Assembly: GCA_964369975.1 (NCBI GenBank)
Contig: CAYJFZ010000031.1
Coordinates: forward strand, 1 to 9,813
Reading direction: 5' to 3'
DNA length: 9,813 nt
Source of the DNA: RGIG3102 sp964369975
GTDB taxonomy: Bacteria; Bacillota; Clostridia; Oscillospirales; Ruminococcaceae
Below are positions 6,886 through 9,813 of the stretch, one piece after another. The notes below the pieces were generated by a model that saw only the letters and a list, made by a program, of their open reading frames with translations, had not been told where the DNA came from and did no database searches. A program made the position numbers and the translations under genes. How positions within the stretch are numbered: the stretch's first letter is position 1; each line of letters opens with the position of its first letter.

Positions 6886-7031
6886 GCATTTCTGCTTTCA
6901 GACCTAGAAGTTACTGCTCCTGTGAATCCTAAGTCATTTAATTCTTTGGCTATTTTGCGTTCGTACGCATTGCCTTTTGTCTTAGAATATGAGGCAGATC
7001 TTTTTCTTGGTGTTTTAACTTGTTTTTCCAT
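6886..7031 (-). CDS. N-terminal part of a Holliday-junction-resolvase-like PD-(D/E)XK nuclease
   Basis: About 48 residues are visible before the gap. After a basic start (KQVKTPRKR) comes KGNAYERKIAKELNDLGF, the first helix of archaeal-type resolvase and related phage nucleases with its conserved Glu, followed by AVTSRSESRN, where the Ser-Arg-Ser-Glu-Ser stretch leads into the active site. The catalytic Asp and Glu-x-Lys would lie in the unsequenced part. The family cuts branched DNA or acts as a general phage nuclease, consistent with its place beside the primase and recombination genes. I chose ATG 7029-7031, overlapping the primase end by 17 bases. ATG 7050-7052 would add seven residues (MVLKIGS) and a longer overlap. 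The 3' end is lost in the N run. Confidence 0.78.
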
Positions 7032-8022
7032 CGATCCTATCTTTAAAACCATTAATTAATTCAATTGTTTTTTCATTTCCGTATTTTTCAAAATAATCAG
7101 AAATGTCTTTAACTTTATATTTACGAGGAATAAATATAACTTTCAAATCTTTGAATTCTTTTCTAATTTTATTCATATTCATTATTCCAGCCAAATCATT
7201 ATCATAGAATAATATAATGTTTTTAAATCTGGATTTTAACTTATCGAAAACTGATTGCGATATAAATAAATTTTCAGAAATCGGAGCTATAGCAGGAATT
7301 CCTAACTCATGTAAGACCATAACGTCTTTTAATGATTTTGTGACAACTAAATAGTCTCCTGTTTCCGGAATATTTTTAATTCCTTGAATTTGTATAGATC
7401 GTCAATTAGATATAAATTTATATTTTTTCTTGTTTGGAAAATAAATTCTCCATTGTTCAATCCCTTGCTTTTTTCCACCATAATATCCAAAAACTAATTG
7501 ATTTTTAAACCACGAATGAAATAACTTAGAATTTAAAAATACGTTCTTGCACGACATTACATTAAATTTGTTTAATGTTTCTAAAGTTATTCCATATTTG
7601 TTTCAAAATTTCAATTCGAATTCCGAATATTCTTGCTTTTCAATTTGAATTAACACAGGCTCTGTCTGTGATAGCTTGGAGCCTGTGTAATTTAATAAAG
7701 GTTCATTTTTTTCTAAAGAGTATGATTTAATGAGATTTAAATCATTAGCTATAATTCTTAGAGCTTTATTTCATGAGCATTTATATTTGTACATTACTAC
7801 ACCTATAAAATTACCATGAAAATCTCCTCTAAAATCTTTGAATATTAAATCTCCTTTGGAGTTCCTGTAAAAAGCACAAGTAGGACTAGTGTCTTCTCTA
7901 AGAGGAGATTTTATCAGTCCTTTTCTTACTGGAACTCCGAGATATCTTTCCATTAATTCTTCTTCACTATGCTTATTAAGAATAAGCTCCTTAGTGATTT
8001 TTAATGGCTCTAAAGAATACAT
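7015..8022 (-). CDS. DnaG-type DNA primase with TOPRIM domain, three in-frame TGA codons
   Basis: Read with TGA as Trp, this is a 335-residue primase that makes RNA primers for phage replication. Under the standard code it breaks at TGA 7771-7773 (codon 84), 7603-7605 (140) and 7402-7404 (207). Domains: residues 1-100 resemble a CHC2-like N-terminal module (SPLREDTSPTCAFYRN, DFRGDFHGN) but lack its zinc-binding cysteines. A middle region includes KYGITLETLNKFNV, FGYYGGKKQG and WRIYF. TOPRIM follows from about residue 215, with DYLVVTKSLKDVMVL and ILFYDNDLAGI, whose Asp-Asn-Asp is the metal-binding DxD motif. The catalytic Glu expected before SLKD is Lys here. Two further Trp codons are TGG (7510-7512 and 7450-7452). 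The ATG is five bases after the SSB stop, and the TAA overlaps the resolvase-like gene. The continuous homology argues against three small genes or a decayed gene. Confidence 0.88.
7653..7688. repeat. 10-bp perfect inverted repeat inside the primase gene
   Basis: ACACAGGCTC (7653-7662) is repeated inverted as GAGCCTGTGT (7679-7688) around a 16-base loop. It lies over codons 112-124, between the N-terminal and middle domains of the primase. It is G+C-rich for this genome and has no T tract after it on either strand, so it is not a typical terminator. It may fold in the mRNA, or it may be chance. Confidence 0.5.
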
Positions 8023-8027
8023 TTTTA

Positions 8028-8711
8028 CTAGAATGGCAAATCATCATCATCTAACGCAGAAGCCATGCTAGAAACTTCAGATCCTTTATTAGAATCATTG
8101 CTTATATCTCCATCAAGATCATCATCAGAAGAAACCATAGGAGTAGGCTTAGCGTTATTAATATTATTAATTCTCTCTAGTTCTTTAGGAGTCAAAGTCA
8201 AAGACGTTCCCAAAAATCTAGTTGAAAGATAAGTGCCTCCTTCTCTGTTGATAGAACAAGGATATGAAGGAATGTTTACATAATCTCCATTTGGAAGCAA
8301 TTTCACTTGCAAAGACTTTCCTATATAAGGACTAGTAGCCTCCTTCATTTTATCAACAAATTCTTTGAAACTATTTGCGTGCAATGTAGAGTCGCCTCTT
8401 TCGATAGCTTCTCCAACCTCTGGATTGCAAACATCTATTAGATGACGACAAGAGATAATAAATTGCTCTACTTGAGAAGGGTTTTCACCTCCAAATTGAT
8501 TAGATTTTCTTTTATTGTCAGTTGGCTCAAATAAATTCCATTTATAATCCCCGAATCCTTCAATATTGAAAGTAACGATCATGATATTCATTGATCCTGT
8601 TCCGTCCTTTCTTTCAAGAACTCCTTTTTCCACACCCATGAATTTAGCGTTTTTAATTCCAGCGCTTAATTGCTTGCCAATACTTCCTTTTGTTTCATTA
8701 AGATTAAACAT
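8028..8711 (-). CDS. ssb: Single-stranded DNA-binding protein
   Basis: This 227-residue protein ends in the acidic tip DDDDLPF, the hallmark of SSB tails that recruit partner proteins. Ahead of it is a Ser/Asp-rich linker (from about residue 185). The N-terminal 160 residues contain beta-rich segments such as NIMIVTFNIEGFGDYKWNLF and GKSLQVKLLPNGDYVNIPS, consistent with an OB fold, with a helical insert between them. It coats single-stranded DNA at the fork and during annealing, and would work with the Sak4-like ATPase and the primase encoded on either side. This is the only gene in the window that ends in TAG, so TAG remains a stop in this genome. The start follows the previous stop by 11 bases; the primase starts five bases after its end. 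Confidence 0.92.
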   Translation of the reverse strand: MFNLNETKGSIGKQLSAGIKNAKFMGVEKGVLERKDGTGSMNIMIVTFNIEGFGDYKWNLFEPTDNKRKSNQFGGENPSQVEQFIISCRHLIDVCNPEVGEAIERGDSTLHANSFKEFVDKMKEATSPYIGKSLQVKLLPNGDYVNIPSYPCSINREGGTYLSTRFLGTSLTLTPKELERINNINNAKPTPMVSSDDDLDGDISNDSNKGSEVSSMASALDDDDLPF

Positions 8712-8722
8712 ATTTCTATAAA

Positions 8723-9154
8723 TTAAATTGTGTTACATTGATCAATACTATCTATACTGATCATTTTAAATTGGTTTTGTTTATATTTTTCTATTGTAAA
8801 TAATGATCCATATTGCAAAATAACATTTCTATTATTTCCTCTATATGAAACAGTATTCGATTTTGTAATTTTATTTCCAGAATCAGGATCGCCAAATTCT
8901 ATAGCTTTTCCTATTACTGGAAAAGTGGTAGCATTATCAATATTTACATAATTGATAGAGACTCTGTCTCCTGCGGAAATATTTAAGCATTTAATAAGTC
9001 CTGAAGATAGTACTAATTTATTTAATTCTACCTTAACAAATATAGGCATTTGTGAATCTTTGGACAATCTGCATTCTTCTTCATTATATTCGATAACCGA
9101 GATATTAGATACTTCTTTACTGATTTCATTGAAATCAAAACTTATTTTAAACAT
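8723..9154 (-). CDS. Unknown small protein between Sak4-like ATPase and SSB
   Basis: This 143-residue protein belongs to no family I recognise. It looks mostly beta, with FVKVELNKLVL (39-49), LNISAGDRVSINYVNID (57-73), FPVIGKAIEF (78-87) and NRNVILQYGSLFTIEKY (108-124). The AGDRVSI turn resembles AbrB/SpoVT swapped-hairpin or similar beta modules, but this is only an impression. It has no catalytic motif, signal peptide or membrane segment. Its ATG comes one base after the ATPase stop and its TAA is 11 bases before SSB, so it is co-transcribed with both. It may be an accessory protein of the recombination or replication complex; that is inference from position. It has no Trp codon of either kind. 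Confidence 0.88.
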   Translation of the reverse strand: MFKISFDFNEISKEVSNISVIEYNEEECRLSKDSQMPIFVKVELNKLVLSSGLIKCLNISAGDRVSINYVNIDNATTFPVIGKAIEFGDPDSGNKITKSNTVSYRGNNRNVILQYGSLFTIEKYKQNQFKMISIDSIDQCNTI

Positions 9155-9155
9155 G

Positions 9156-9813
9156 TTATTTGGTTTTTAGCGAAGGATATATTCTATCCCAGTGAGAAAC
9201 GAATGTTCCGTCTTCAAGTCTTTCAGATACAATTATATCTTTATTTGCTAAATGCTCTGGACGAGCTCCGCAATAAACTTCTCCACCCATTTGAAAATTT
9301 AAGCAAAGATTTGAATTTTCATCTCTATGAACATATCCAATTGCATCTGATTTTGCAGAAAATACTCTTTTTGCTTTTCCCGCAAGATCCAAATCTTTAA
9401 TAGATGAAGAATCGTCATCTGAAATAGCTGCATCTTTAACATGTCCTATAAGAATAATGTTTGGAGCAGCCTCTGACATAATATCTAGAAGTTTTTCCAT
9501 CGCCTCTCTTACGAATCCATAACCCGCTCCATGAGGAGCCTCTAGAACATTAGTGCTGTTAAAGCCTTTTGCAGCTGAAGGACTTTTCAAATACATAGCT
9601 AACGCAGCTGGTTTTGCAAATTCTTCTAGCGCAGTAAGAGTATCTATTGCTATAAATTTATAAGGTTTGCCATTTTCAATAATTGTTTTGGCTAATTGTT
9701 TCCATTCTTTAACATTGTTTACCTTAACAGACATTGATGGAACATAATCGGTTCCGTTTTCAAGATCTATTATTAAACAATTGTCTAGATTAGCCACTAT
9801 GGACGTCTTGCCT
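9156..9813 (-). CDS. Sak4-like RecA-fold ATPase (AAA_24), missing its N-terminus
   Basis: The gene enters from the right edge. The last 218 residues are visible, beginning inside the Walker A motif (GKTS at residues 1-4). The GTG at 9795-9797 is therefore internal, not a start. Next come CLIIDLENGT (12-21), YKFIAIDTLTALEE with Walker B Asp57, a long helix over GAGYGFVREAMEKLLDIM, and NIILIGHVKD, the sensor region typical of the family. Sak4 of phage HK620 is a known RecA relative that anneals single strands with help from its own SSB. The SSB gene two places downstream and the exonuclease further along fit a recombination system of this kind. It ends in TAA, one base before the next ATG. Both visible Trp codons are TGG. 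A general RecA-like role is possible, but AAA_24/Sak4 is the best fit. Confidence 0.88.
   Translation of the reverse strand, partial: GKTSIVANLDNCLIIDLENGTDYVPSMSVKVNNVKEWKQLAKTIIENGKPYKFIAIDTLTALEEFAKPAALAMYLKSPSAAKGFNSTNVLEAPHGAGYGFVREAMEKLLDIMSEAAPNIILIGHVKDAAISDDDSSSIKDLDLAGKAKRVFSAKSDAIGYVHRDENSNLCLNFQMGGEVYCGARPEHLANKDIIVSERLEDGTFVSHWDRIYPSLKTK

Noticed and set aside
7015..8022. Three separate pieces: a small gene at 7771-8022, a TOPRIM gene at 7015-7320 and a gene-free stretch between them.
   Set aside because: With TGA read as Trp, one frame runs unbroken from 8022 to 7015 and gives a continuous primase with motifs in the expected order, including across the supposed gap.
1666..8022. 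TGA read as glycine, as in Gracilibacteria and SR1 bacteria.
   Set aside because: The promoter points to Bacteroidota, and the local motifs (YSVYI-W-CD in the GIY-YIG fold, SGG-W-IAPGP in the reductase) fit an aromatic residue better than Gly.
684..9400. Plus-strand open frames of 60-78 codons (for example 1351-1539, 4521-4757, 7889-8071, 9203-9400).
   Set aside because: All lie opposite well-supported minus-strand genes, have no recognisable motifs and no promoter, and fit chance open frames.
9795..9797. GTG as the start codon of the Sak4-like ATPase.
   Set aside because: The frame stays open to the window edge and the residues before the GTG (GKTS) are the end of the Walker A motif, so the true start lies outside.

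Overview
The window reads as part of a low-G+C, double-stranded DNA phage (or prophage) genome whose host is probably a member of the Bacteroidota. All thirteen recognisable genes lie on the minus strand. They are packed with gaps or overlaps of only a few bases, so in the direction of transcription the region runs from high to low coordinates. The one clear promoter (2753-2784) matches the Bacteroidota pattern exactly: TTTG, 20 bases, then TATCTTTG. Start codons are preceded by A/T-rich sequence rather than Shine-Dalgarno sites. The gene set resembles the replication and nucleotide modules of large Bacteroidota phages, including crAss-like phages, but nothing here is diagnostic of that group.

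The most striking property is the genetic code. Three genes stay intact only if TGA is read as an amino acid: class II ribonucleotide reductase (2 TGA), a GIY-YIG nuclease (3 TGA) and the DNA primase (3 TGA). Family motifs around these codons favour tryptophan. All twelve visible gene ends use TAA (eleven) or TAG (one), and none uses TGA. Bacteroidota hosts are known to use the standard code, so the phage apparently differs from its host.

Layout in transcription order. (1) 9813-7015: recombination and replication core, with a Sak4-like RecA-fold ATPase (cut by the window edge), an unknown small protein, SSB, and a TOPRIM primase. (2) 7031-6672: the start of a resolvase-like PD-(D/E)XK nuclease, a 100-N assembly gap, and the end of what may be a different gene. 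(3) 6661-4618: two neighbouring paralogues of an uncharacterised family with zinc ribbons. (4) 4609-3848: a fused dATP/dGTP diphosphohydrolase-like and HAD 5'-nucleotidase-like protein. (5) 3844-2801: a RecE/Cas4-like PD-(D/E)XK exonuclease. (6) 2784-2125: a self-contained unit of promoter, one unknown gene and a hairpin terminator. (7) 2112-1: GIY-YIG nuclease, a conserved unknown protein, and the first 301 residues of class II ribonucleotide reductase.

Taken together, the genes suggest DNA replication coupled to annealing-type recombination (exonuclease, Sak4, SSB, resolvase) and nucleotide-pool control (ribonucleotide reductase making dNTPs, and the fusion enzyme probably removing some of them). 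No tRNA, CRISPR array, insertion sequence or plus-strand gene was found. No gene-free stretch exceeds 100 bases apart from the N gap.
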